Positions 34,301 through 41,692 of a stretch of DNA of 64,000 nt are shown here, piece after piece. Numbering within the stretch: position 1 is the stretch's first letter; the number at the start of each line of letters is the position of its first letter. The DNA is taken from positions 620,001-684,000 of the forward strand of contig NZ_JANHOF010000003.1 of NCBI RefSeq assembly GCF_024498075.1. Reading direction: 5' to 3'. A model generated the notes under the pieces. That model searched no databases. It saw only the letters and a list, made by a program, of their open reading frames with translations, and was not told the origin of the DNA. The position numbers and the translations under genes were made by a program. Source of the DNA: Paenibacillus mendelii (lineage in GTDB: Bacteria; Bacillota; Bacilli; Paenibacillales; Paenibacillaceae).

Positions 34301-35328
34301 TTAATGCTGCTTCTCGCGCTTGCCCTGCACATAATTGGCATCGAACAAAAACAGCCGCATGAGCAGGTACAGCGATGGAATGAGCAGCAGCAAACCGAGA
34401 ATGAACACGGATATTAGCGCGATTGCCATCGGTTCACTGGTAAAGTTATCGTATATGGTCAAATACGGATACAGAACATAAGGCAGATGTCCGGCACCAA
34501 GCCGAAGAAGGCGAAGCCGAACTGCAGCATGACGAATAGGAACGAGAGACCGAGCCGTTTCTTACTCCAAACCAGATAGACCGCAATCAGGAAACAGATG
34601 AACGAAGCCACGAACATCCAGGCAAGGTTCAGCATTTGTTCAAAGTGCTCCGGATTATGATTACGGATGGCGAAGAAGACAAGCAGACTGCTCAGGATTG
34701 TGGGACCGCTCCACACAAGCGCATATTTGCGCACCACCTCGAAGGCGTTCCGATCCTTGGCCCGGTCCGCATAATACGCCAGGAACATGGCCGAGATATA
34801 CAGAACACTGACGATCGCGAGCAGCACGACGGTCCATGAATAGGTGCTTGTGAACAGCTTGCTGAACAGGAAGGTAACTTTGCCGCCGCTGTCAACCTCA
34901 ATGTAGCCGCCTTCCGAGATGGTCAGCACCGTCGAGAGGGACGCGGGTATGAGAAGACCGCTTGCGCCGTACAGGAACATGTAGATCGTCTTGCTTCGGG
35001 TGCCATAGCTGTTAAAGGCGTAGTAAGCTCCCCTGATGGCAAGCAGGATAATCGCGATGCTGCCTGGTACGAGCAGCGCAGTGCCGTAGTAATACGCGGT
35101 ATCCGGGAAGAATCCGACGATGCCGACGAAGAAGAACACGAGAAATACGTTCGTTACCTCCCAGACGGGAGATAAATATCGCTCGATGATATTGTGAATG
35201 AGATGACGCTTGCCGGTTATCGAACTGTAGAAGCTGAAGAATCCGGCGCCAAAGTCAATGGACGCGACAATCAAATACCCGAAGAGGAAGACCCACAGGA
35301 CCGTTATGCCCAGTACTTCGTAGCTCAT
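34301..35328 (-). pseudogene. cydB: cydB, cytochrome bd oxidase subunit II, with a single-base frameshift
   Basis: The frame starts with an ATG that overlaps the cydA stop and codes for a CydB (first residues 'MSYEVLGITVLWVFLFGYLI', several membrane segments). Near 34498-34500, one base is missing in 'FFG-(Y/F)-GAGHLPY'. The first frame then ends at 34459, while the next frame reads on with 'GAGHLPYVLYPYLTIYDNFT', a final membrane segment and a stop at 34301-34303. Joined, it would be about 342 residues, a normal length. Either the gene is truly broken or a base was lost in sequencing; the intact remainder favours a recent change or an error. Confidence 0.88.
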
Positions 35329-36680
35329 TTATCTTCCCCTCCCAGGATCAGTCTATCCGCCATTTCATCCTCTGCTGAATTGCTCCGGAACATGCGGGTT
35401 AGAACACGTACGGCGGTAATCCCAAGAACGATGTACAAGAGAGTGAAGAGAATGAGCATCGAATCGACATGATTCGAAACGGTAGCCCCCTCGGATGTAC
35501 GCATGATGCCCCGCAATATCCAGGGCTGACGTCCGACCTCAGCGAAGATCCATCCATGCTCAATCGTCAGCATAGCGAGCGGCGCAGCGACGATTATGGC
35601 GCGCAGGAGCCACTTTGACGTATAGGCTGCGGCTCGCTTGCGCCACAAGAACAGCATGAAGGCTGTTGCGATAATGGTCATCATCACGACGAAGGCCATC
35701 TTCGTATCGAACAGATAGTGAATCCACAGCGGCGGATGTTCATCAGCAGGAATATCGTTAAGCCCTATAACCTCCGCGTTCGGATTGCCGTGAGCCAAGA
35801 TGCTGAGTGCAAACGGGATCTTCAAGCCGAATTTGATCTCATTGTCTTCGGTCAGAATACCGCCAAATACGAGCGGCGCCTGCGTTGTCGTTTCAAAGTG
35901 CCATTCTATTGCAGCCAGCTTCTCAGGCTGGTATTTGGCCAGATATTTACCGGACAAATCGCCGATGAGGGCGCTGGCGAGAATGAACACGAAGGCCGAA
36001 ACCATCGTTAGCTTGAGCGCTTTTTTGTAATAAACGTGATTTCGTCCTTTAAGCAGAGACCAGGCAGAGATCGCGGCCAATACGAAAGCGCAGGTTAGAT
36101 ATGCGGTAATGAGTACATGCGTCACTTTCGTTGGCATAGCAGGGCTGAGCATAGCGGCGAAAGGAGCGATATCGACGATTTTGCCGTCCTGTACCGTAAC
36201 CCCGGCAGGCGCATTCATGAACGCGTTAACCACGGTAATAAAGAAAGCGGAGGCTGACGAACCGATAACGACGGGCACGAGCAGCCAGAAGTGAACCATC
36301 CTGTTCTTAAACCGGTCCCACGTATATAAGTAAATGCCCAAGAAAATCGCTTCAAAGAAAAAGGCGAACGTCTCCATGAACAGCGGCAGCGCGATTGATT
36401 GTCCGGCAACGCGCATGAAGCTGGGCCAGAGCAGGCTGAGCTGCAGACCGATTGCCGTACCCGTCACGACCCCGACAGCGACCGTAATGACGAAGCCCCG
36501 CGCCCAGCGCCGGGCGAGCAGCAAGTAATGCGGATCATCCCGTTTGATTCCGATCCATTCGGCGAGTGCGATCATAAGCGGAACGCCAACCCCGATGGTT
36601 GCAAAAATAATGTGAAAGCCGAGCGTGACCGATGTAAGGATCCGACTATATAGTACCGGGTCATAACCACTAAGCAGCAT
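35325..36680 (-). CDS. cydA: Cytochrome bd ubiquinol/menaquinol oxidase subunit I
   Basis: A 451-residue CydA, the heme-bearing subunit that oxidises quinol and reduces O2 to water. Seen: 'SRILTSVTLGFHIIFATIGV' (heme b595 His), 'LPLFMETFAFFFEAIFLGIY' with the proton-channel glutamates, 'PTKVTHVLITAYLTCAFVLA' (heme b558 His) and 'EVGRQPWILRGIMRT'. The quinol loop is short, as in Gram-positive CydA proteins. The start at 36680 follows GAGGAGGGG at 7 bp. It overlaps cydB by 4 bp and is preceded by a 36-aa membrane-peptide gene and an Fnr/Rex-like site. Confidence 0.94.
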   Translation of the reverse strand: MLLSGYDPVLYSRILTSVTLGFHIIFATIGVGVPLMIALAEWIGIKRDDPHYLLLARRWARGFVITVAVGVVTGTAIGLQLSLLWPSFMRVAGQSIALPLFMETFAFFFEAIFLGIYLYTWDRFKNRMVHFWLLVPVVIGSSASAFFITVVNAFMNAPAGVTVQDGKIVDIAPFAAMLSPAMPTKVTHVLITAYLTCAFVLAAISAWSLLKGRNHVYYKKALKLTMVSAFVFILASALIGDLSGKYLAKYQPEKLAAIEWHFETTTQAPLVFGGILTEDNEIKFGLKIPFALSILAHGNPNAEVIGLNDIPADEHPPLWIHYLFDTKMAFVVMMTIIATAFMLFLWRKRAAAYTSKWLLRAIIVAAPLAMLTIEHGWIFAEVGRQPWILRGIMRTSEGATVSNHVDSMLILFTLLYIVLGITAVRVLTRMFRSNSAEDEMADRLILGGEDK

Positions 36681-36723
36681 ACCAAATCCCCTCCTCATCA
36701 ATGAGTTCTACTTCATGCACGAC

Positions 36724-36834
36724 TTAGAATAAATATCGAGACAGGGAGAGAAGCATAATAACTGCAACACCGACGCATAAATAGATAAGGCGCTTTTCCT
36801 GCTTGTTTCCCCGGCTCTCGTTCGATTGGTCCAT
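36724..36834 (-). CDS. Small membrane peptide upstream of cydA (36 aa)
   Basis: A 36-residue peptide: a charged N-terminus ('MDQSNESRGNKQEKR') followed by one hydrophobic segment ('LIYLCVGVAVIMLLSL') and 'SRYLF'. A strong AAGGAGGGG site precedes it. It is the first gene after the cyd promoter and lies 43 bp ahead of the cydA start, so it is co-transcribed with the oxidase. Its role is unknown; it may be an assembly or accessory subunit. It is distinct from the CydS-like peptide downstream of cydB. Confidence 0.72.
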   Translation of the reverse strand: MDQSNESRGNKQEKRLIYLCVGVAVIMLLSLSRYLF

Positions 36835-36885
36835 GGAATCAACCCCTCCTTCAAGGATTTGACAACGAATTGATTGATTACCCTT

Positions 36886-36917
36886 AGTATAACCACAAGC
36901 TGTGATTTATTTCACAA
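36886..36917 (-). promoter_or_regulatory. cyd promoter with Fnr/Rex-type palindrome
   Basis: TGTGAAATAAATCACA (minus strand, 36916-36901) fits the Fnr consensus TGTGA-N6-TCACA exactly and also resembles the Rex box. It overlaps the -35 area of a -10 TATACT (36891-36886), a position that favours repression, as by Rex. Confidence 0.7.
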
Positions 36918-36963
36918 AGATTGTGACAATGGGTTGAATAATCAATGGCGAAGTAATGAACCG

Positions 36964-37086
36964 CAATTAAGAGCCCTTCGCCTTTCCGGATTTCCGGATG
37001 ATTTTGTCTTCCCGGCGGATGTGCCGCTCTCGGCCCAATGCCGATGCGTTGGCAACTGCGTGGCTTACCCTGTTGCGCTATCGTGA
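36964..37086 (+). pseudogene. Remnant of a DNA (cytosine-5) methyltransferase C-terminus
   Basis: The frame reads 'QLRALRLSGFPDDFVFPADV' and then 'QCRCVGNCVAYPVALS' before a stop. This is the motif IX-X tail of C5 methyltransferases (family pattern 'LQGFPDDF...Q..GN.V..PV'), including the Gly-Asn of motif X. No start, no catalytic PC motif and no other domain is present in the open frame, so only about 40 residues survive. It marks an old restriction-modification or phage insertion. Confidence 0.62.
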
Positions 37087-37299
37087 GCAAATGCGATGTA
37101 CCACCAGCTGATGTATGGCCATCTACGAGGAGTGAGCTAGATCAATGATCGGTCCGAACTGGTAATGATCTTTTGGAGGGCAATATAAAATAAAGAATCG
37201 CCATCTATGTTGGAAGGAGTAAGAAACGGAAACCAATCGATGGACAAATCGGCGCTGCAGCAGCGCTCTGTTCAATCGTTACTTCGAGACGAGGTTTAA

Positions 37300-37362
37300 T
37301 TGAGCTGCTACGCTTTCTAGCTCAATCCTCTGCACAGGGATTAATCATCCTCCCCTGTGCAG
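37300..37362. repeat. Two adjacent hairpins
   Basis: TTGAGCT/AGCTCAA (37300-37325) is followed by CTGCACAGGG paired with CCCCTGTGCAG (37330-37362). There is no T-run, so they may be part of an RNA leader or of a decayed element end. Confidence 0.5.
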
Positions 37363-37390
37363 AAGGGGAGGCATATTGGGAGGGGACTCT

Positions 37391-37459
37391 ATGTCCAAGC
37401 AGCAAGATAAGAGCCAGTTGTATCGAAATCTGAAGAATCAGCCGCTCCTCCCGAATTGA
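37391..37459 (+). CDS. Possible 22-aa peptide
   Basis: ATG nine bases after GGGAGGGG, with 22 codons ('MSKQQDKSQLYRNLKNQ' and a short Pro/Leu end). It is hydrophilic with no recognised family; it may be real or the start of a decayed gene. Confidence 0.35.
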   Translation: MSKQQDKSQLYRNLKNQPLLPN

Positions 37460-37650
37460 ACGCTTCGCACCGGAGCGGATCGCACGCTTGTCAGGCGAGA
37501 TTTCTGCTTATTCACAGGCAATAGAGGGATTACTGAAACATCATTCCGAGGTCTTCGAGAAGCGGGATGGCTGCTGCCGTGTCTTTTCGGTTATGATGAT
37601 TTGTTGTGGGGTCTTATTCTCTAAACCGAAAACCGTAAGGCCGCCTTTTC

Positions 37651-38361
37651 TCACTCCCGGTCGACGGCATGAGAAATCCCGTCGTCGTAGGCGTCGACGT
37701 ACAGCTTGCCTGCCGAACTAATTGCGGCATAGTTTAACCGATCGATCGTATGCCCCTTCGACTGAATCTCCTTGAGTAGCCATTCCTTCCGGATGCCGTT
37801 TTTTCGGAGATTGTCTTCCATGAGCTGCCCGTCCATGATGAGCTCCACCGGGAACGATTGGTTCGCGACGGACGGCATATTCAAATCCTTATACACAACT
37901 GGCAAGTACTCCGGCTTACGAAGCACCGACAATTTTCCGTTTAATTCCAGAACTGCATATTGAACCTCCTCGATATTGAAAATGTTCTTTTCCCGCAGCT
38001 CCTGGTTCAGCATGTCGAGGTTGATCCTTAACTTTTTCATGTTATTCTCTAAGATTTTACCGTCTTCCATTAAGACGGTCGGCTCGCCCGAAAACCATCT
38101 GCGCATCGTTTTGCTCTTGAGCGTGAGCACCATCAGCGCAAAAGCGATGCCACTGAACGTTGCCAGCGCGACGATGAGTTGGATACCGCTCATTTTCAGA
38201 TTGAAAGCCAGATTGGCCGTAATCGCGCCAAGCGTAATCGCGGCCACGAAATCGTGATAGGATAGCTGGGCGACGGTCGGCTTGCCGATGATTCGCGCGA
38301 TCAGCATCATGATGGAGAAGGCCAGAAAAGAACGCCAAACGATTTCCCAAATGTGATCCAC
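37651..38361 (-). CDS. DUF421 membrane protein, YetF/YcaP family
   Basis: A 236-residue protein with three N-terminal membrane segments ('SFLAFSIMMLIARIIGKPTV', 'FVAAITLGAITANLAF', 'IQLIVALATFSGIAFALMV') and then two similar cytoplasmic alpha/beta units ('GEPTVLMEDGKILENNMKKL', 'FPVELIMDGQLMEDNLRKN'), which is the YetF layout. The family's role is poorly known; some members affect spore coat or germination and stress. The start is GTG at 38361 with CGGAGGC at 6 bp. It is a single gene in an accessory patch. Confidence 0.88.
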   Translation of the reverse strand: MDHIWEIVWRSFLAFSIMMLIARIIGKPTVAQLSYHDFVAAITLGAITANLAFNLKMSGIQLIVALATFSGIAFALMVLTLKSKTMRRWFSGEPTVLMEDGKILENNMKKLRINLDMLNQELREKNIFNIEEVQYAVLELNGKLSVLRKPEYLPVVYKDLNMPSVANQSFPVELIMDGQLMEDNLRKNGIRKEWLLKEIQSKGHTIDRLNYAAISSAGKLYVDAYDDGISHAVDRE

Positions 38362-38672
38362 GGTTCGCCTCCGAATGTACAAGATCCTACTGGTTATAAT
38401 TTACAAAACGACAAACCATTATGCATGCTGCCAACGATGTTCTCGAACCGTAAGAAAAACCCCGCAAAAAAAGACTGCCGATGCCGGCGTTCCCAGGCTG
38501 TCCGCGGTCCGTCAAACCTAACCAACAAACCAACGATAGGCCAAGTAACGAGTTCTTCCAGACAAACGAATTCATAACTAATTGTACATTCGTATTGGAA
38601 CGGATCGTAAAACCACCGCTTGTTAGGATTACACTGATATACCATATTAACGCGGTAAATAGATGAAGGGTT

Positions 38673-38792
38673 ATGACGAAGAACGTCACGGCTGCGCTAT
38701 CCGGCATCGTGATCGGCTGGTTCGGGCGGTCTCGTACCGTCCGGCAGGACATCAATAGTGAGGCCCGGCAGCGACGCCGTGCTACGGAATGA
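38673..38792 (+). CDS. Phage-like small membrane peptide (39 aa)
   Basis: A 39-residue peptide with one short hydrophobic segment ('VTAALSGIVIGWFG') and a very basic tail. AAGGG lies just upstream. It overlaps the next small frame, as is usual in phage lysis cassettes. No family is certain; it is supported mainly by context. Confidence 0.42.
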   Translation: MTKNVTAALSGIVIGWFGRSRTVRQDINSEARQRRRATE

Positions 38793-38958
38793 CGTGGACT
38801 ATATCAAACGGGGCATTGACGACGTTCGGTTCGAGCAGCGAGAGCGGGGCCGGCGATTCGATGCCCTCTCTGAGCGCGTGACCCGCGTCGAAGAGTCGGC
38901 CAAGCAAGCACACAAGCGCCTTGACCGCCTAGATACTAATACAAAAACGGGAGAGTGA
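38758..38958 (+). CDS. Phage-type coiled-coil protein (66 aa)
   Basis: A 66-residue, highly charged protein from a GTG start. 'VDYIKRGIDDVRFEQRERGR' and 'LSERVTRVEESAKQAHKRLD' form a heptad-type coiled coil, like the small XhlA-like or baseplate-associated proteins placed before holin genes in Bacillales prophages. It overlaps the 39-aa peptide and is followed by a truncated holin-like start. I take it as a prophage remnant; the exact family is unsure. Confidence 0.5.
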   Translation: MRPGSDAVLRNDVDYIKRGIDDVRFEQRERGRRFDALSERVTRVEESAKQAHKRLDRLDTNTKTGE

Positions 38959-38964
38959 TTCGAA

Positions 38965-39051
38965 ATGGAATGGAACGCAATTATGGAACTGAGCCAAAAA
39001 AGAAGTATAGCCGAGATCGTTAACGGAAACAATGTCGCTAACCAATCATAA
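38965..39051 (+). pseudogene. Truncated holin-like start (28 aa)
   Basis: Begins 'MEWNAIMELSQKRSIAEIV' after a GGGAGAGTGATT site. The first residues resemble phage holin N-termini, but the membrane segments are missing and a stop follows after 28 codons. It suggests a lysis gene cut short by deletion. Confidence 0.35.
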
Positions 39052-39084
39052 CCGACTTCCATCCAAAAGGAGCGAACATCCCGA

Positions 39085-39807
39085 ATGAGAATGCACACTT
39101 TATACTGGCCAGACCGGACTGCGCTCGGCGCCGATATCCCGTTTCGCAGCAATCGGCTGCTCCAAATTTCCGTCGTCGTCTTCTCGCTGTATTGGATATT
39201 CATGGGCATTTGGCCGGTGCAGCGTTCGCTTTGGCTCGTCGAAAACTTGCTGGTCGTAGCCTTGGCCGTCCTTCTCGTATGGACTTACCGCAAATTCCGA
39301 TTTTCTAACCAGTCGTATTTGTTCATTTTGCTGTTCCTCGTCTTGCATACGTTCGCGACCCATTATTCGTACGCGACGACCCCGATCGACGAATGGTTGA
39401 AGACGACGTTTCATACGAAACGCAGCTATTATGACCGGTTCGTCCATTTCGCGTTCGGCTTGCTTTGGGTATATCCGTTCGGCGAGCTGTACGTCCGTCT
39501 AGCCGGGAGGCGCGGTGCCTGGCCTTTCGTCGTCCCGGCCGCGATCGTGATGGCGCTGAGCGCCCTTTTTGAAATTACCGAAGCTGCAGGGGCCATAATA
39601 GTGGGACAAGAACCAAAAGGCGGCGAATTCGTAGGGATGCAGGGCGACGTATTCGACACGCAAAAGGATATGTTCGCTGCTTTTATCGGGGCGCTGCTTG
39701 CGATCGCTTGGCTTTTCTTGCGGCAACGGAGAAAACGAGGAGAGCTCCGATCCGCAGCTTTCGCCGAGAGCGGCGAGGCACCGACAACCGGGAACGGCCG
39801 GGAATGA
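39085..39807 (+). CDS. DUF2238 membrane protein, YjdF family
   Basis: A 240-residue protein with about six membrane segments. The family signature is present: 'RSYYDRFVHFAFGLLWVYPF' (YDR-x-x-HF), 'EWLKTTFHTKRS' and 'FVGMQGDVFDTQKDMFAAF' (GD-x-x-D-x-x-xD). YjdF/DUF2238 proteins are of unknown function; the conserved polar residues in the membrane suggest a transport or enzymatic role. AAAGGAG lies 12 bp upstream. It follows the phage-like small ORFs on the same strand. Confidence 0.85.
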   Translation: MRMHTLYWPDRTALGADIPFRSNRLLQISVVVFSLYWIFMGIWPVQRSLWLVENLLVVALAVLLVWTYRKFRFSNQSYLFILLFLVLHTFATHYSYATTPIDEWLKTTFHTKRSYYDRFVHFAFGLLWVYPFGELYVRLAGRRGAWPFVVPAAIVMALSALFEITEAAGAIIVGQEPKGGEFVGMQGDVFDTQKDMFAAFIGALLAIAWLFLRQRRKRGELRSAAFAESGEAPTTGNGRE

Positions 39808-39949
39808 GGGTGCTACGACCCGGACCCGATTTAGGTAATCGTGTAAATACATAATCTGATAGCTCTAGGCCTTCGCCGTGTTCGTTATAGGTATCCCTCC
39901 ATAGACTAATGTCGAATACCCTATAATTAAAATCACGAGGAGGACTCTT

Positions 39950-40150
39950 TTGACTCAGTTTATCAATTACGCGATGCCGATGTACTCCCAGGACCATGAC
40001 ACTTACTGTAGGCAAATGTATGAATGGCATATGAAAATGCACCATTATCAGGAACAACTGCGATCTTATCATTTGGAAAGGGCGAAATTTTTTCAAGGTT
40101 TGGCAGGTGAAAGGGAAAAAGAAAAATCCAATAACGATCCAGCCGCTTGA
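39950..40150 (+). CDS. Small hypothetical protein rich in Tyr, His and Met (66 aa)
   Basis: A 66-residue protein from a TTG start behind a very strong CACGAGGAGGACTC site. It is rich in Tyr, His, Met and Gln ('YAMPMYSQDHDTYCRQMY', 'WHMKMHHYQEQLRSYHLE'), with a charged tail. There is no signal peptide. The composition could bind metal ions or belong to spore-coat-type peptides; no family is recognised. A second small gene follows by 12 bp. Confidence 0.6.
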   Translation: MTQFINYAMPMYSQDHDTYCRQMYEWHMKMHHYQEQLRSYHLERAKFFQGLAGEREKEKSNNDPAA

Positions 40151-40162
40151 AATGGGGCCAAC

Positions 40163-40387
40163 ATGGAGCGATATACTGAATTGGAGCTATTCCGAATGAA
40201 GTTGTGGGAACGCTTCGTAACGCTTCGTACCGATTTTTCGGAAAGGGATGTTTCATTCGATTCGTTTTGGTACGATTTTTTGCTTAAATGCATGGTGTTC
40301 AATGAACCCCGGAAGGAAATTATTTATAATGAAATCTGTGCAGTTATGGAAAAGCACAGGTCGTCCTTCCGAAAGCAAACGAATTAA
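40163..40387 (+). CDS. Small helical hypothetical protein (74 aa)
   Basis: A 74-residue, helix-rich soluble protein ('ELELFRMKLWERFVTLRTDF', 'WYDFLLKCMVFNEPRKEIIY'). The ribosome site is weak, but it directly follows the Tyr/His-rich gene and ends just before a terminator, which suggests a two-gene transcript. No recognised family. Confidence 0.5.
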   Translation: MERYTELELFRMKLWERFVTLRTDFSERDVSFDSFWYDFLLKCMVFNEPRKEIIYNEICAVMEKHRSSFRKQTN

Positions 40388-40414
40388 ATTAGTAACGTTA
40401 CGTCAAATTCCAAT

Positions 40415-40441
40415 AGCTTCCCATCACGGGAAGCTTTATTT
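40415..40441 (+). terminator. Terminator of the two small genes
   Basis: AGCTTCCC/GGGAAGCT stem followed by TTATTTATT. Confidence 0.8.
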
Positions 40442-40474
40442 ATTCCTCTTGAAATAGAGAGCTTAACGCACGAA

Positions 40475-41179
40475 CTACTCAAGTAATCCAAGTTCCTCAT
40501 ATACCCTTGTTGAGACGACACCATTCTGATCCATGTGTTGATCACGTTGAAATTTTTTAAGAGCCGCGGTTGTATCCGAGCGAAACTTGCCGTTACAGAC
40601 CCCATTGAAATACCCGGCGCTCTTCAGCCGAGATTGAATTAATTGCACATCCCCTCCGACGTCGCCTTCCGCTAGATCCCTTGAATTATGGTATAAATCA
40701 CCCAAAACATGGCCGTAGATCGTGACTTTTGCGCCGAGTGGAATCAATTCGAATAATTCAATAACATCACTGTTACGCATACGGATGCATCCATGGCTCA
40801 GATGCTGTCCTATAGAATAGGGCTTGTTCGTACCATGGATACCATAATTCCCCCACGGCACGTTTAAGCCTAGCCAGCGCGGCCCAAAGGCAGTCCCCCA
40901 ATTTTTCCCCTTATACATGACTTGGTATTCACCAGCCGGAGTCGGGGTAGATGGATTTCCAACGGCAATGGGATACTCTTTTATTTTTTGCCCTTGCATT
41001 CGAACGATCAAGCGATGCTGAATGGGGTAAACTTCAATGGATATAACCTCTTGTTCTGCGACAATCGGCAGGGAAGGATCGGCATATGCGGAAGCGGGAT
41101 CAAATACCCTAAAAACGATCAAACTTAACAATAGCATAATGTAGATTTGGGGACGTAAGGTCCCCTTATTTCGCTTCAT
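40475..41179 (-). CDS. L,D-transpeptidase (YkuD) with peptidoglycan-binding domain
   Basis: A 234-residue exported protein: signal peptide ('IYIMLLLSLIVFRVF', cleavage near 'ASAYADP'), YkuD domain (about 47-155) with 'GNYGIHGTNKP' and 'LSHGCIRMRNSDVIEL', catalytic Cys131, and a C-terminal PG-binding type 1 domain (about 175-232, 'VQLIQSRLKSAGYFNG'). YkuD enzymes form 3-3 crosslinks in peptidoglycan, often in spores, and resist most beta-lactams. It is a single gene; a field of TAAAGAACTTTA repeats lies about 230-400 bp upstream of it, as seen from this gene. Confidence 0.93.
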   Translation of the reverse strand: MKRNKGTLRPQIYIMLLLSLIVFRVFDPASAYADPSLPIVAEQEVISIEVYPIQHRLIVRMQGQKIKEYPIAVGNPSTPTPAGEYQVMYKGKNWGTAFGPRWLGLNVPWGNYGIHGTNKPYSIGQHLSHGCIRMRNSDVIELFELIPLGAKVTIYGHVLGDLYHNSRDLAEGDVGGDVQLIQSRLKSAGYFNGVCNGKFRSDTTAALKKFQRDQHMDQNGVVSTRVYEELGLLE

Positions 41180-41412
41180 TATTCATCACCATTAGGTTTC
41201 GTATTTAATGTTCTCAAATCACTTTATTTTGTAACTCAAGGGAACATTTTATTCCCAAACGATCCATGCATGGGTTAATGAAGAAATTATTCAATCGAAA
41301 ATTTGAAGCTCATATTTATTTTGTGGGAATGGTCATTTTTCGTTCAAGGCTGCCGCTGTTTCTTTTATTGGTTCAGTCTAAACCTTTGACCTGAGGATTT
41401 GCCGTGCGACAA

Positions 41413-41586
41413 TAAAGAACTTTATTTACAAAGAATAAGGATTGGCATCATTTATTAAACAACTTTATTTTCACTATTATCGCAATAAAGTGGATGGGTG
41501 CGAACCAGAGTAAAGAACTTTAGTTTTCCGCGGTTTTTTCTCCCATAAAAAACGTTGAATTACTTAATATTCACTAAAGAACTTTA
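41413..41586. repeat. Cluster of TAAAGAACTTTA palindromes
   Basis: Exact 12-bp copies at 41413-41424, 41511-41522 and 41575-41586, each followed by T-rich DNA, plus partial copies near 41457-41469 (CAACTTTATTT) and 41484 (AATAAAG). They lie in 510 bp of AT-rich DNA with no gene between two minus-strand genes. They may be operator half-sites or relics of a mobile repeat. Confidence 0.7.
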
Positions 41587-41692
41587 TTTTACCTCACCAT
41601 TAAGGTATATATATTGCATGATGAAAGTAGTAAGGAGAGTAAACGTGTGTTTGGGGAGAGGGACAATATTTTGGGATCTGTCCCTCTTACTT

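Larger units (their letters stand above)
37087..37650. other. Intergenic stretch with structured elements and one tiny ORF
   Basis: Nothing here resembles a full gene. It contains two neighbouring hairpins and a 22-codon frame with a good ribosome site, listed separately. The rest looks like decayed DNA. Confidence 0.55.

Noticed and set aside
38387..38755. A 122-codon minus-strand frame with hydrophobic parts
   Set aside because: No ribosome site, odd composition, and it overlaps phage-like plus-strand frames that look more real.
41413..41586. A CRISPR array
   Set aside because: The repeats are 12 bp, unevenly spaced and few; no cas genes are present.
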